In this document: positions 1-9,134 of the stretch, in pieces | Layout of the letters: each line of letters opens with the position of its first letter | Position numbering within the stretch: position 1 is the first letter of the stretch | Assembly: GCA_964368965.1 (NCBI GenBank) | Contig: CAYJDR010000002.1 | Span: forward strand, 62,001-126,000 | Reading direction: 5' to 3' | Length of the DNA: 64,000 bases | From: CAYJDR01 sp964368965 | GTDB taxonomy: Bacteria > Chrysiogenota > Deferribacteres > Deferribacterales > Mucispirillaceae | The notes under the pieces: model-generated | What the model was told of the DNA's origin: nothing | The model's input: only the letters and a program-made list of their open reading frames with translations | Databases searched by the model: none | Position numbers and translations under genes: made by a program

Positions 1-2021
1 ATCATTGTGAGCACGCCTTCATGGTGGCGAGGGTTTACATATACTGTCTTACGCTTGTAGTCTGGCTTTTCGTAAGTATAGTCAGTTGTGTTGAATGTTT
101 GCTCGCTTTTTCTATACACTTCGCCTTTCTTATCAATGTCATCTGCACTAAAGCCCATTGTAGATGCATAGTCCATAAATATGCTATAGTTATCTGCTTG
201 CAGCTTTTTCTTAAACTCGCTTGCAAGTAGCGATGCAACCTCTGCGTTAGATTTTATATTAACAAGTGGGTTTGACACACGCACTAAATTTTGCAACATG
301 CCATCAAGCGATGTATACGTTCCATCAACCTCTAGTAACGCTTGCACAGGTAATACGACATCAGCTTTTTCTACCATTCCTGTGATAAATATTTCAGGCG
401 TCACATAAAACTCTGCACCGTTAATAACATCAACAAGTGCCTCAAGTTTACCTTTGCATGGGTTGACTGCTAACGCCATAACTGCTTTCGGTGGGTTTGC
501 GAGCATTTGTTCAAGTGTTTCACCGCCTGCATATAATGCGCTTACGAAGTTTGCTTTATCGTTTGACACCATAAAGACATTTAACTTATCTTCGCCAATA
601 TAGTCTGCAAATGATAATACTGACGGTAGTTGTTCTTCACCGCTCAAATATTCGTTACCAACGATTATAGTAACTTTTTTAGCGTCGTTTATTGTCGACC
701 TGATAGATGCGTACATTCTCTCATCAGACGTTTTGATTTGCTCAAACACATGCGCAAAGTCTGCATGGTCTGCAATGATGCTTGCGTATGTGTTCTCGTC
801 ATAATCGTAGCGTTGTAATCCTATCGTTATTACTTTAGCATCGTTTTTAACTGCGCCTTTCATGACGTGCCATTTTAGCCCCACGCTTTCACGTGCGAAA
901 TCAGTACCTACAACAAGTATAACATCTGACTCTGATATATCTGCTATTTTTCCGACGCTTTCATAGCGGTTAAACTTTTTATAATATTCACGCATGAAGT
1001 CGCCAAGCACAATTTCTGCTTCAGTAATATAGCGCATGCCTGTTTTAACTGCTAGTTGCTTATAGTTGTACATCGCTTCGTTTGTAAGCCTACTGCCGAT
1101 AACAACGAGTGTGTTTTCTGTACCACATTTTGCAATGCCTTCTTTTGCAATAGTTATAGCGTCTTGCCAAGTTGTTTTCTTAAACTTGCCGTCTATTTTT
1201 ATCTTTGGCGATACTAACCTATTTTGGTTATCTAAAAACTTAAAACCGTAGCGCCCTTTTGAACAAGTGTAGCTATCTTTAGTGCGCCTAACTCTGTGTA
1301 TAGTGCCATTTGCAACACCATAACTTATGCGGCAACCAACAGGGCAAAAAGCACAAGTTGTATATATATGCTCAAGGTGGCTAACTTTCACATCGTATCT
1401 AAATGGTTTTTCAATGATTGCGCCAACTGGGCAAACATCTGCACACATGCCACAGAAATCACAATCTAGCACATCTTCAACAGGTGCAATAGTAATGTTG
1501 CTTGCACGGTCAGACGTTTCAATAGCAGAGCAACCTGCAACATCACGACAAATTAGCTCACAACGCTGGCACATCACACATAAACTAGAGTTGAACCACA
1601 TCATGTTCCAGTCAACAAGTGTGTTCTCTTTCTTTTTATCTACATTTTTCACTTCAGACACGCCTAGTAGTTTTGCTAAACCTTGCAATGTGCAATCGCC
1701 GTCGTTTTCACAAACTTCACACTCAAGCGGGTGCTTTAGTAGTATCATTTCAAGTGCGTTACGCCTATGTTTCGTGATTGAGTCGCTACTTGTTACAACG
1801 TTCATGCCTTCTGACACAAGTGTACTGCATGATGCAACAGGCACAGGCATACCTTCAACCTCTACTAGACATATCCTGCACGATGCCGCCTCTGTGACAT
1901 CTTTCAAGTTGCACAACACAGGGATAAACGAATCGTTGCGCCTTGCAACAGTTAGTATCGTTTCGCCCTCTGTAAACTCGCACTCTTTGCCATCTATAAT
2001 CATCATTCCTTTATTATTCAT
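1..2021 (-). CDS. sfrA: SfrA-like (NuoG-type) iron-sulfur/molybdopterin oxidoreductase subunit, 3' end outside window
   Basis: I translated this frame from the complement; about 673 residues are visible before the window edge. It begins MNNKGMMIIDGKEC and has the NuoG/formate dehydrogenase domain order. First comes a [2Fe-2S] ferredoxin domain, with cysteines in SCRICLVEVEG and nearby. Next is a HPLECEVC..C His-Cys [4Fe-4S] site, then two further clusters (CVMCQRCELIC and CDFCGMCADVCP). The molybdopterin-oxidoreductase domain opens with CAFCPVGC. Its ATG overlaps the stop of the upstream gene (ATGA), so the two are translationally coupled. A NuoG-like subunit paired with a GltD-like flavoprotein matches SfrAB of Geobacter, a cytoplasmic NAD(P)H oxidoreductase first isolated as an Fe(III) reductase. 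A NADH-dependent formate dehydrogenase or hydrogenase subunit is the main alternative. Confidence 0.8.
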   Translation of the reverse strand, partial: MNNKGMMIIDGKECEFTEGETILTVARRNDSFIPVLCNLKDVTEAASCRICLVEVEGMPVPVASCSTLVSEGMNVVTSSDSITKHRRNALEMILLKHPLECEVCENDGDCTLQGLAKLLGVSEVKNVDKKKENTLVDWNMMWFNSSLCVMCQRCELICRDVAGCSAIETSDRASNITIAPVEDVLDCDFCGMCADVCPVGAIIEKPFRYDVKVSHLEHIYTTCAFCPVGCRISYGVANGTIHRVRRTKDSYTCSKGRYGFKFLDNQNRLVSPKIKIDGKFKKTTWQDAITIAKEGIAKCGTENTLVVIGSRLTNEAMYNYKQLAVKTGMRYITEAEIVLGDFMREYYKKFNRYESVGKIADISESDVILVVGTDFARESVGLKWHVMKGAVKNDAKVITIGLQRYDYDENTYASIIADHADFAHVFEQIKTSDERMYASIRSTINDAKKVTIIVGNEYLSGEEQLPSVLSFADYIGEDKLNVFMVSNDKANFVSALYAGGETLEQMLANPPKAVMALAVNPCKGKLEALVDVINGAEFYVTPEIFITGMVEKADVVLPVQALLEVDGTYTSLDGMLQNLVRVSNPLVNIKSNAEVASLLASEFKKKLQADNYSIFMDYASTMGFSADDIDKKGEVYRKSEQTFNTTDYTYEKPDYKRKTVYVNPRHHEGVLTM

Positions 2022-3973
2022 GCTTTAGCTCCCTTTTTTACACCTATCATTAGCAACCTCATGCACCTTAAACAACGCTTCGCCTCCCTAGTTGCGATAG
2101 CGTCATCAAATGGTAATTCTACTTCGTTAAACGTCGTCATGCGCTCATCAAGTGGTATAGTTTCTGCATAGTTGCGTGGCACTGGTGGTGCGACAGTTTC
2201 TTCCTCGCCGTATTCAAAAATTTTGTTATCGTATATAGCTTTCTCAACATACTCTTCTGGTGTTAAGTATGGTTTGCCAGCCATCATATATCTATCCATA
2301 GCGATCGCCGCTTTTCGCGCGTTGCCTATCGCCTCTACTACTGTTGTTGGTCCTGTTACAACGTCGCCTGCTGCAAATATCCCCTCTATTGATGTTGTTT
2401 GGAAAACATCATCAACAGATATCGTCCCCCACTTTGTAAGCTCCAATTCAAGCGATTTCGACTCAAGTGCCGATTGCTCAACCTTTTGCCCGATAGCAGG
2501 AATTAAGTAATCACACTCAAACACAAACTCTGCACCTTCAATAACAACAGGACTGCGCCTTCCTGATGCGTCTGGTTCGCCTAGTTCCATTTGCGAACAT
2601 TCAACACCCGTTAATTTGCCATCGACAGATATCGCTTTAGTTGGCGCAAGAAGGAACTTAAACTCAACACCTTCTTCAAGTGCCGCCTCAACTTCGTGTG
2701 GTTCTGCTGGCATTTCATCTCTTGTGCGCCTATATATTACGGTTACGTCTGCGCCTAATCGTTTTGCTGTCCTTGCGCAATCTATCGCTGTGTTGCCACC
2801 GCCGACAACCGCTACACGAGCGTTAGTGAACGGAATATCGCCATTTGTGACATCTCTCAGATATTTTATACCGCTTGCTATTACGCCATCTACGCCAACA
2901 GCGTCAGCTATTCTGCCATCTTGCGCTTGCCATGCACCTATTGCAATAAGTGTGGAATCATAGTTCGTTTTAAGATAATCAAGCGATAACTGTGAGCCTA
3001 GTTGCCTATTGTAGTGAATGTTTACACCTAGTGTACGCAAGAGGTTTACTTCATATATAATGTGGTCTTCAGGTAGGCGGAACGATGGTATGCCGTACCT
3101 TGTCATGCCACCTGATAGTTGCATTGCTTCAAATATATCAACCCTATGCCCTGCAAGTGCTAAGTAATATGCAGCCGTTAACCCTGCTGGGCCAGCGCCA
3201 ATAATTGCACAACTTTTGCCAGTAGGTGCTTTTTGTTCTGGTAATACGAGTTGTTGGTGATTGAAATACTCGTAGTTCCATGATGATTGCTTCAATCGCA
3301 TGATGTCTACAGGCTCATCTACTTGGCCACGTAGACACACTTTCTCACATGGGTGTGGGCAAACTCTGCCACATATGCCTGCTAGTGGTAGGTTTTCACG
3401 CACAGTCGATAGCGCTGGTAAGAATTTTTTCACACGTATTGCGTCAATAAACTCTGGGATATCAATATGTGCGGGGCAAGTTGCCATGCATGGCGCTGTC
3501 CTATGGAAGTAGTATTCCATGTTTGTTGATTTTTTATTTTTACCTAGTTGGTCTGGATATTCTTTTAAGAACGATACAACAATATTAACAGATGTTGGCG
3601 CAAACGAACATTTCGAAGTCGTGATTATTGACTCACCAAGCTCGATAGCCTCCGTTAAAACGTCATAATTTGGGTCTTCACGCAAAAGGTCTAGTTTGTC
3701 GGCTAGTGCTACAGTACCGTTTCTACCAGGTATGCAACGCCCGCAACAACCCTCACGGCTGACATAGCGCATATATGCCGCCATAGCCGCTGCGATATCA
3801 ACAGCAACATCATATACTAAAAAGCCGTGCCAGCTAACAGCAACCATAACTTTATCACCATTAATTTCATCTTCCACTTTGAATGGTGATGTTGGTCGCT
3901 CGCTATCGTCTAGCCTTCGATAATCTAATCGTTCGCCACGTCTATAACCAAATACAACTTTAGGCATATCCAT
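2018..3973 (-). CDS. sfrB: SfrB-like NAD(P)H oxidoreductase (NuoF-type Fe-S domain fused to GltD-like flavoprotein)
   Basis: 651 residues. Residues 40-140 resemble the C-terminal Fe-S domain of NuoF: CCGRCIPGRNGT at 76-87 and C122. Residues 150-230 carry the GltD-type cysteine cluster (C162, C166, C201, C205, C209, C213). An FAD site (IIGAGPAG, 258-264) and an NAD(P)H site (VVGGGNTAIDCA, 389-400) follow, and a late CLRC sits near the C-terminus. The likely role is to oxidise NAD(P)H and pass electrons to the downstream NuoG-like subunit. The third cysteine of the usual NuoF CxxCxxC motif is glycine (G83), so cluster ligation must differ or use C76. The gene starts the operon and overlaps the next gene by 4 nt. 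A plain glutamate synthase beta subunit is unlikely because of the N-terminal NuoF-like part and the absence of gltB here. Confidence 0.82.
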   Translation of the reverse strand: MDMPKVVFGYRRGERLDYRRLDDSERPTSPFKVEDEINGDKVMVAVSWHGFLVYDVAVDIAAAMAAYMRYVSREGCCGRCIPGRNGTVALADKLDLLREDPNYDVLTEAIELGESIITTSKCSFAPTSVNIVVSFLKEYPDQLGKNKKSTNMEYYFHRTAPCMATCPAHIDIPEFIDAIRVKKFLPALSTVRENLPLAGICGRVCPHPCEKVCLRGQVDEPVDIMRLKQSSWNYEYFNHQQLVLPEQKAPTGKSCAIIGAGPAGLTAAYYLALAGHRVDIFEAMQLSGGMTRYGIPSFRLPEDHIIYEVNLLRTLGVNIHYNRQLGSQLSLDYLKTNYDSTLIAIGAWQAQDGRIADAVGVDGVIASGIKYLRDVTNGDIPFTNARVAVVGGGNTAIDCARTAKRLGADVTVIYRRTRDEMPAEPHEVEAALEEGVEFKFLLAPTKAISVDGKLTGVECSQMELGEPDASGRRSPVVIEGAEFVFECDYLIPAIGQKVEQSALESKSLELELTKWGTISVDDVFQTTSIEGIFAAGDVVTGPTTVVEAIGNARKAAIAMDRYMMAGKPYLTPEEYVEKAIYDNKIFEYGEEETVAPPVPRNYAETIPLDERMTTFNEVELPFDDAIATREAKRCLRCMRLLMIGVKKGAKA

Positions 3974-4051
3974 CTCCCCTTTTGTATTGCAGATACCTAT
4001 AGAAAATACTACATTAGCACAATTATTTCAATTAGTAATTTAGCATGGTGC

Positions 4052-4079
4052 TTGACTTTGCGATAAAAACATATATTCT
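4052..4079 (+). promoter_or_regulatory. Predicted sigma-70 promoter for DUF2461-thpR-MFS operon
   Basis: TTGACT (4052-4057), a 16-nt spacer, then TATTCT (4074-4079). It lies in the 121-nt divergent space between sfrB and the DUF2461 gene. The predicted transcript start falls close to 4087, which favours the ATG at 4110 over the one at 4095. Confidence 0.5.
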
Positions 4080-4109
4080 ATAACAGACACGACAATGTAC
4101 GAGGATTAC

Positions 4110-4805
4110 ATGAGCTTTAAACATTTCCCAAAAGAGACTGCAAAATTCTACGAAGATATCGTTAGAAACAATAACAAAGAATGGTTTGAGGAAAACCGAG
4201 AAAGATATAACGAGTTTGTTTTAACACCTGCAAGAAGCTTTGTGAACACTATCGGCGAGCGACTAGCAGAACTTGTGCCTACAATAAACTACATACCAAA
4301 AATCAATGGTTCAATATACAAAATATTTCGTGATGCACGCTACCATAAAGGTGCTCCGCTGAAAACTCATTTAGGTGTTTTCTTCTGGGAGGGCATCGGG
4401 CGCTCCACTTCTTGCGGATTTTATTTCCAGATATCGCCTCCGTTTTATACGTGTGGAGTCGGCACACCTTGCTTTGAAAAACCATTGCTTGATGAATACA
4501 GAGCGGCACTACTTGACGATAAAAAATATGCAGAGTTTGAAAGCATAATGAAAGATATGAAATCGCACTACTACGAACTGCGAGGCGATAAGAAGAAACG
4601 CTTACCACGTGGCGTTAAAGCCGAAGGGGACAGAGCAGAATACCTGCTTTACAACAGCTTATATATTAGTGATGAAACACCTATAAACGAAGATTTTTAT
4701 AGCGACGAGTTCGCAGACCACGTGTTTGAGATATTCAAAAACATGTTGCCATACCATAACTGGCTGAACAATTTAATAATACAATCAAAGGCGAAACAAC
4801 AATGA
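4110..4805 (+). CDS. DUF2461 (TIGR02453) family protein
   Basis: 231 residues from the chosen start. The opening (FKHFPKETAKFYEDI..NNNKEWFEENR) and the later YKIFRDARYHKGAPLKTHLG and STSCGFYFQISP blocks are typical of the DUF2461 family, widespread cytoplasmic proteins whose biochemical role is not known to me. The ATG at 4110 is preferred to the in-frame ATG at 4095 because GAGGA at 4101-4105 is correctly spaced for it. The gene's stop overlaps the thpR start by 4 nt (ATGA), and an MFS gene follows, so the three form one operon. No signal peptide or membrane segment is visible. Confidence 0.85.
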   Translation: MSFKHFPKETAKFYEDIVRNNNKEWFEENRERYNEFVLTPARSFVNTIGERLAELVPTINYIPKINGSIYKIFRDARYHKGAPLKTHLGVFFWEGIGRSTSCGFYFQISPPFYTCGVGTPCFEKPLLDEYRAALLDDKKYAEFESIMKDMKSHYYELRGDKKKRLPRGVKAEGDRAEYLLYNSLYISDETPINEDFYSDEFADHVFEIFKNMLPYHNWLNNLIIQSKAKQQ

Positions 4806-5386
4806 GAGCATTTTTAGCAGTAGATATCCCTGAAGAAATTCGTGCAGGATATACAAAAGAATTTAGACAACTTAGGGACGCAGGCAACATGCTGTTTGTG
4901 AAACCAGACAAGATGCATATAACATTAGCATTTTTTGAAGACTTACGACCACAAGAGATACCATTAATACAAGAAGCTATAAGTGGCTTAGTGCGTGAGG
5001 CGATATGTATAACATGCGAAAATGCAGGCATGTTTTCAAGGCGCGGTGTTCCATCAGCAGTGTTTGTGCAAACACTATCAGAAACACTTGATAACATAGC
5101 AAAAAACTTACGCGATGAACTACGCAATAAAAATGTATCGTTTGATGATAAGCCATTTAGGCAACACTTAACTATCGCGCGTATAAAGTACCTTGAAAAT
5201 GAAAATATGTTCCGCCAGCGCTATGATGGCATTTGTAAGTATTTCAAGCAACAAAACTTTTTAGCAAGCTCTATATCGCTATACTCTAGCAATATGGTTG
5301 CATATAAAAAGATTTTTGAAATACCGTTAGAGATGCCATTTATTGAAGGTGGCGATGAAGACGAATTTATCATCAGAGAGGACTAA
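4802..5386 (+). CDS. thpR: RNA 2',3'-cyclic phosphodiesterase (ThpR/LigT)
   Basis: 194 residues, the normal length for the LigT/2H phosphoesterase family. It begins MRAFLAVDIPEEI, the family's usual start. Both catalytic HxT motifs are visible: MHITLAF (H39, T41) and RQHLTIARI near residue 122. The enzyme opens 2',3'-cyclic phosphates on RNA to 2'-phosphomonoesters. It is translationally coupled to DUF2461 upstream, and the MFS gene follows after 8 nt. Nothing in the neighbourhood identifies a specific RNA substrate. Confidence 0.92.
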   Translation: MRAFLAVDIPEEIRAGYTKEFRQLRDAGNMLFVKPDKMHITLAFFEDLRPQEIPLIQEAISGLVREAICITCENAGMFSRRGVPSAVFVQTLSETLDNIAKNLRDELRNKNVSFDDKPFRQHLTIARIKYLENENMFRQRYDGICKYFKQQNFLASSISLYSSNMVAYKKIFEIPLEMPFIEGGDEDEFIIRED

Positions 5387-5394
5387 GCAACACA

Positions 5395-6699
5395 ATGGAA
5401 AACCAGGCTAACTTATTTAAAACTAGGCGTTTTTTGCCTTTATTTATTACACAATTTTTTGGCGCATTTAACGATAACGTTTTTAAGAACGCATTCCTCA
5501 TATGGTTCACATACGACATAATCACATATCACGGGCTTGATGCTTCAATCATGGTTACTGTTGCTGGTGGTTTGTTTATATTGCCATTCTTTTTATTTTC
5601 GGCTACTGCTGGGCAACTAGCAAGCAAATATGAAAAGTCGATGCTAGCGCAACGCATAAAGATTGTTGAAATACTGCTTATGTTTGCATGTGGTGTATTT
5701 TTTTATACAAAAAGTGTGACAGGGTTACTTGTGATATTATTTATGATGGGCGTGCAATCTACACTATTTGGCCCTATCAAATATAGCTTGCTGCCAGAAC
5801 ACCTGAGAGAAGATGAGCTAATCAGCGGTAACGCATGGGTCGAAGCTGGTACGTTTTTATCAATATTACTTGGTACTATCTTTGGTGGCATCATCATCAC
5901 GGTTGATAACGGCATAATCTTACTTGCGCTATCAGTTGTATTTTTCGCAGCTGTTGGCTATGTTGCTAGCAGGTCTATACCAAAGTCGAGCATACCTAGC
6001 CCTAATTTACAAATCAACTGGAACTTCGCATCAGAAACTTGGAGCATGTTAAAATATGCACGTGAGCATAAGAGTGTGTGGCTATCTATCGTTTCTATTT
6101 CATGGTTTTGGTATATAGGCATTACGTTTTTGACACTGTTCCCTGTTTATACGAAGTTTATCATACAAGGTAACGAGCTGTTAGTGACATTCTTTATGAC
6201 TGTGTTTTCAGTAGGTATCGCTATCGGCTCAGCTATGTGCAACAAGTTATTAAAGGGCAAAATCACTACAAAATTTATACCGCATGCATCACTTGGCATG
6301 TCTGCAGCTATTGCTCTATTGTTCATATCGTCAAAACTATACATGGTTAGTTTTGCTGGCATTGATGACACAAGCGTTAGCTTGCTAGAGTTTCTATCAA
6401 TAAGCGTATGGAGCTACGGCATACTTGGTAGCCTTTTATTGCTATCGGTGTTCGGTGGTATATATATAGTACCGCTGTATGCTATCATGCAACACTACTC
6501 CGACAAAAAATACTTAGCGATGATAGTCGCAAGCAACAACGTCATAAACTCACTCGCTATGGTTCTTGCAAGTGTGCTAGCGTCGATATTGTTGCTTATA
6601 GGGCTTGATACAATCGGCGTATTTTTAGTAGTAGGCGTGATGAATTTAGTTGTGTATGTGTTTGTTCGAAAGGTTATAAAAGTATTGCACGTTGATTAA
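5395..6699 (+). CDS. MFS transporter, LplT/Aas-type (probable lysophospholipid flippase)
   Basis: 434 residues with about 12 hydrophobic segments. The N-terminal LFITQFFGAFNDNVFKNA and the central GPIKYSLLPEHL..ELISGNAWVEAGTF match the MFS half of LplT and Aas proteins. Those proteins move lysophospholipids across the inner membrane for re-acylation. No acyltransferase domain is attached and none lies next door, so substrate assignment rests on family resemblance. It is the last gene of the DUF2461-thpR operon. Downstream lies a hairpin/repeat region that probably ends transcription. Confidence 0.75.
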   Translation: MENQANLFKTRRFLPLFITQFFGAFNDNVFKNAFLIWFTYDIITYHGLDASIMVTVAGGLFILPFFLFSATAGQLASKYEKSMLAQRIKIVEILLMFACGVFFYTKSVTGLLVILFMMGVQSTLFGPIKYSLLPEHLREDELISGNAWVEAGTFLSILLGTIFGGIIITVDNGIILLALSVVFFAAVGYVASRSIPKSSIPSPNLQINWNFASETWSMLKYAREHKSVWLSIVSISWFWYIGITFLTLFPVYTKFIIQGNELLVTFFMTVFSVGIAIGSAMCNKLLKGKITTKFIPHASLGMSAAIALLFISSKLYMVSFAGIDDTSVSLLEFLSISVWSYGILGSLLLLSVFGGIYIVPLYAIMQHYSDKKYLAMIVASNNVINSLAMVLASVLASILLLIGLDTIGVFLVVGVMNLVVYVFVRKVIKVLHVD

Positions 6700-6703
6700 T
6701 TTA

Positions 6704-6866
6704 TACAACGATGTATGGGCAAAAAAAACGCATAAAAAGTTTTATGATGGATTTTTTAGGCAAGACTAGGCGAATTGAGCAACGGCGAAGGAGCTTACTC
6801 TGATGGTAAGTGACTGAGTGGTTGAGATAATACAACGACGTATGGGCAAAAAAGACGCATAAAAGG
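6704..6866. repeat. Intergenic hairpin repeat element, copy 1, with duplicated arm
   Basis: Found between convergent genes. The arm unit ACAACGAYGTATGGGC plus its A-rich tail occurs twice as a direct repeat, at 6704-6738 and 6831-6864. Between the copies, TTTTATG (6740-6746) and a T6 block (6751-6756) can pair with the A6 block and CATAAAA (6858-6864) of the right copy. The core is AAGGAG (6788-6793), stem CTTAC (6794-6798), a 7-nt loop, stem GTAAG (6806-6810), then TGACTGA (6811-6817). A core with the same layout but a different stem occurs at 36218-36248. The left copy of the arm can also fold back on 6740-6746 (CATAAAA-AG-TTTTATG), which may act as a weak terminator for the MFS gene. Confidence 0.7.
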
Positions 6867-6892
6867 GGGTAAATAATACCCCCTATATTTTT
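6865..6892. terminator. Bidirectional terminator hairpin
   Basis: GGGGGTA (6865-6871), loop AATAA, TACCCCC (6877-6883), then TATATTTTT. On the minus strand the stem is followed by TTTT, so it also suits the small gene ending at 6941. Confidence 0.75.
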
Positions 6893-6940
6893 ATGGAACA
6901 CGTTCTGCGAACAAAGAGTTGACTGTTTCAACTACTCTGA

Positions 6941-7153
6941 TCAGTTAGCAAGGCTCATGCTACGTAAACGCTCCAATGCTTCTGCTGAAATAACTACTTT
7001 ATCCATGTGGATATCTTTATCGTGTGTATCGATTACTTTAGCGTCCACTTTTTCGTTTTTCGCTAATTGTGATAAATCTGATACATTTTTTTCTGACCTG
7101 TTTGATGCTGTGTATGCTGCATATACATTTGATAAGATTACTGAATCGCTCAT
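6941..7153 (-). CDS. Small hypothetical protein, 70 aa
   Basis: I do not recognise a family. The 70-residue product is hydrophilic, rich in Asp, Lys and Ser, and has no signal peptide, cysteine or membrane segment. It ends in an amphipathic stretch (VVISAEALERLRSM). A GGAG on the minus strand sits 5-8 nt before the ATG, and a strong terminator lies directly downstream (6865-6892), so I treat it as a real gene. The overlapping plus-strand frame at 6957-7187 is rejected as a shadow. The C-terminal helix loosely recalls FlgM-type or small motility-associated proteins, but that is too weak to name. Confidence 0.6.
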   Translation of the reverse strand: MSDSVILSNVYAAYTASNRSEKNVSDLSQLAKNEKVDAKVIDTHDKDIHMDKVVISAEALERLRSMSLAN

Positions 7154-7249
7154 TTCACGCTCCGTATTTTTCTTTACACTTCACTAGTAGCAATTTACAT
7201 GCCAATATTTTCTATTGATTATTTTTGAAAACCGTGAAAAATATTCCTC

Positions 7250-9091
7250 ATGATAACATTTGATAATATAACTAAAAGTTTCGGAACACGTGTATTGTTT
7301 GACAATGTCACGTTCAACGTCGGCAAAGGCGAAAAGATTGGACTAGTAGGAAAAAATGGACACGGCAAAACAACCATGTTCAAAATAATCGCTGGCACTG
7401 AGATTGCAGACAGCGGGAAAGTAGCTATACCAAAAAACTATAAAATAGGCTACCTACAGCAAAACATATCGTTCACGAAAGATACTGTCATTGATGAAGC
7501 CATGACAGCACTATCCGAAGAAGAACAACTAGACCGCTGGAAAGCTGAAAAGATTTTGTTTGGGCTTGGCTTCAACAAAGAAACTGTCAGCATGAACCCT
7601 GCTGAGTTCTCTGGTGGCTACCAAATCAGACTAACACTTGCAAAAACACTACTTATGCAACCTGATATGCTACTATTAGATGAACCTACAAACTACCTTG
7701 ATATTGTATCTATCCGCTGGTTAAAGAGCTTCCTAAACACTTGGAAAGGCGAACTCATACTCATCACGCATGATAGACAATTTATGGACGATATCATCAC
7801 ACATACTGTCGGCATACATCGTGGCAAGGTGCGCAAGATAGAAGGCAAAACTGAAAAGTACTATGAATGTATCGCAAAAGATGAAGAAATATACGAAAAG
7901 ACACGCGTAAACGACGAGCAAAAACGACGTGAGCTTGAACTATATATTACACGCTTCCGTGCTAAAGCTAGGCTTGCTGGGCTTGTGCAATCACGTGTGA
8001 AAACACTTAGCAAAATGGAAAAGCGTGACAGACTAGAGCAAGTAAAGAACCTTGAGTTCTCGTTCAGATATAAGCCGTTTAACGCTAAGCAAATCATGCA
8101 TTGCGACAACATCACATTTGGATACAAAGCTGATGAAAAACTTATTGATGATTTAAGCATCATTATCGGCAGTGAAGACCGCATAGCTATCATCGGTAAA
8201 AACGGTAAAGGGAAATCGACCCTTATGCGCATCATGGCTGGCATATTGTCACCTAACGGCGGTAAGGCCACTAGCCACACGGGCTCAGCTGTTGGTTACT
8301 TTGAGCAGACTAATATATCATCACTCAACCCAAAACATACCGTTGAAGAGGAAATCCAGTCAGTATCAGACAACCTAGATAAATCTGTCGTGCGCTCTAT
8401 ATGTGGCGCAATGCTATTTGAGCAAGACCACGCATTGAAAAAAATTGAAGTGCTATCAGGTGGCGAAAAAAGCCGTGTAATGCTTGGCAAAGTTATAGCT
8501 ATGCCACTTAACTTGATAATGCTAGATGAGCCAACAAACCACTTAGACATGGACTCGTGCGATGCACTCATTGAAGCGCTTGACAACTTCGACGGCGCAC
8601 TAGTTATGGTTACACATAACGAATTAATATTGCACGGACTTGCAACAAAACTAATTGTGTTTCAAGGCGATAAACCGTTTGTGTTTGATGGCACTTATCA
8701 AGAGTTTTTAGATAACGTAGGCTGGGAAGATGAAGCACCAGCAACACCTAAGCAATCTGATAAGCCAAAAGTGAACAAAAAAGATTTACGACGTTTGCGT
8801 AGCGAAATTATCTCTGAGAAGAATGCAACAATAAAGCCGTTACAAGCACGTGTTGACGAACTTGAGATATTGATTGATAAGCTCGAAAATGAAATGAACG
8901 AAAAGAACGCCGAAGCAATCGAACTTGCAACAAGTGGTGAAGGCAAAAAGATTGCCGAAGTCGCAAGCGCTATATCTAAGCTTGAAAAAGATATTGAAAC
9001 ATTCTTTGATGAACTTGTGCAAGTATCTGAAACACTCACACTAAAAACAGAAGAGTTTGATAACAAACTATCAGCACTAGAAGAAGAGTAA
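7250..9091 (+). CDS. ABC-F family ATP-binding protein (translation factor type)
   Basis: 613 residues with two ABC domains and no membrane segment. Domain 1 has Walker A GKNGHGKTT (34-42), signature SGGYQ and Walker B LLLDEPTNYLD. Domain 2 has GKNGKGKST, LSGGEKSRV and MLDEPTNHLD. A linker rich in Arg and Lys joins them, and the last 90 residues are a charged coiled coil. This is the ABC-F plan (Uup/YheS/EttA relatives), cytoplasmic ATPases that act on the ribosome. The C-terminal coiled coil is closest to the Uup/YheS type. No clear Shine-Dalgarno precedes the ATG. The gene is monocistronic and ends in a hairpin at 9097-9134. Confidence 0.9.
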   Translation: MITFDNITKSFGTRVLFDNVTFNVGKGEKIGLVGKNGHGKTTMFKIIAGTEIADSGKVAIPKNYKIGYLQQNISFTKDTVIDEAMTALSEEEQLDRWKAEKILFGLGFNKETVSMNPAEFSGGYQIRLTLAKTLLMQPDMLLLDEPTNYLDIVSIRWLKSFLNTWKGELILITHDRQFMDDIITHTVGIHRGKVRKIEGKTEKYYECIAKDEEIYEKTRVNDEQKRRELELYITRFRAKARLAGLVQSRVKTLSKMEKRDRLEQVKNLEFSFRYKPFNAKQIMHCDNITFGYKADEKLIDDLSIIIGSEDRIAIIGKNGKGKSTLMRIMAGILSPNGGKATSHTGSAVGYFEQTNISSLNPKHTVEEEIQSVSDNLDKSVVRSICGAMLFEQDHALKKIEVLSGGEKSRVMLGKVIAMPLNLIMLDEPTNHLDMDSCDALIEALDNFDGALVMVTHNELILHGLATKLIVFQGDKPFVFDGTYQEFLDNVGWEDEAPATPKQSDKPKVNKKDLRRLRSEIISEKNATIKPLQARVDELEILIDKLENEMNEKNAEAIELATSGEGKKIAEVASAISKLEKDIETFFDELVQVSETLTLKTEEFDNKLSALEEE

Positions 9092-9096
9092 CAACG

Positions 9097-9134
9097 AGAG
9101 CATTTGTAGTGTAACAGCTATAAATGCTCTTTTA
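9097..9134. terminator. Bidirectional terminator between ABC-F and padR genes
   Basis: AGAGCATTT (9097-9105) pairs with AAATGCTCT (9122-9130), followed by TTTT. It overlaps the 3' end of the convergent PadR gene. Confidence 0.65.

Noticed and set aside
1327..2028. 233-residue plus-strand open frame
   Set aside because: Antisense to the sfrA-like gene, whose complement encodes clear Fe-S motifs; the plus frame is Ser/Thr/Pro-rich with no family pattern.
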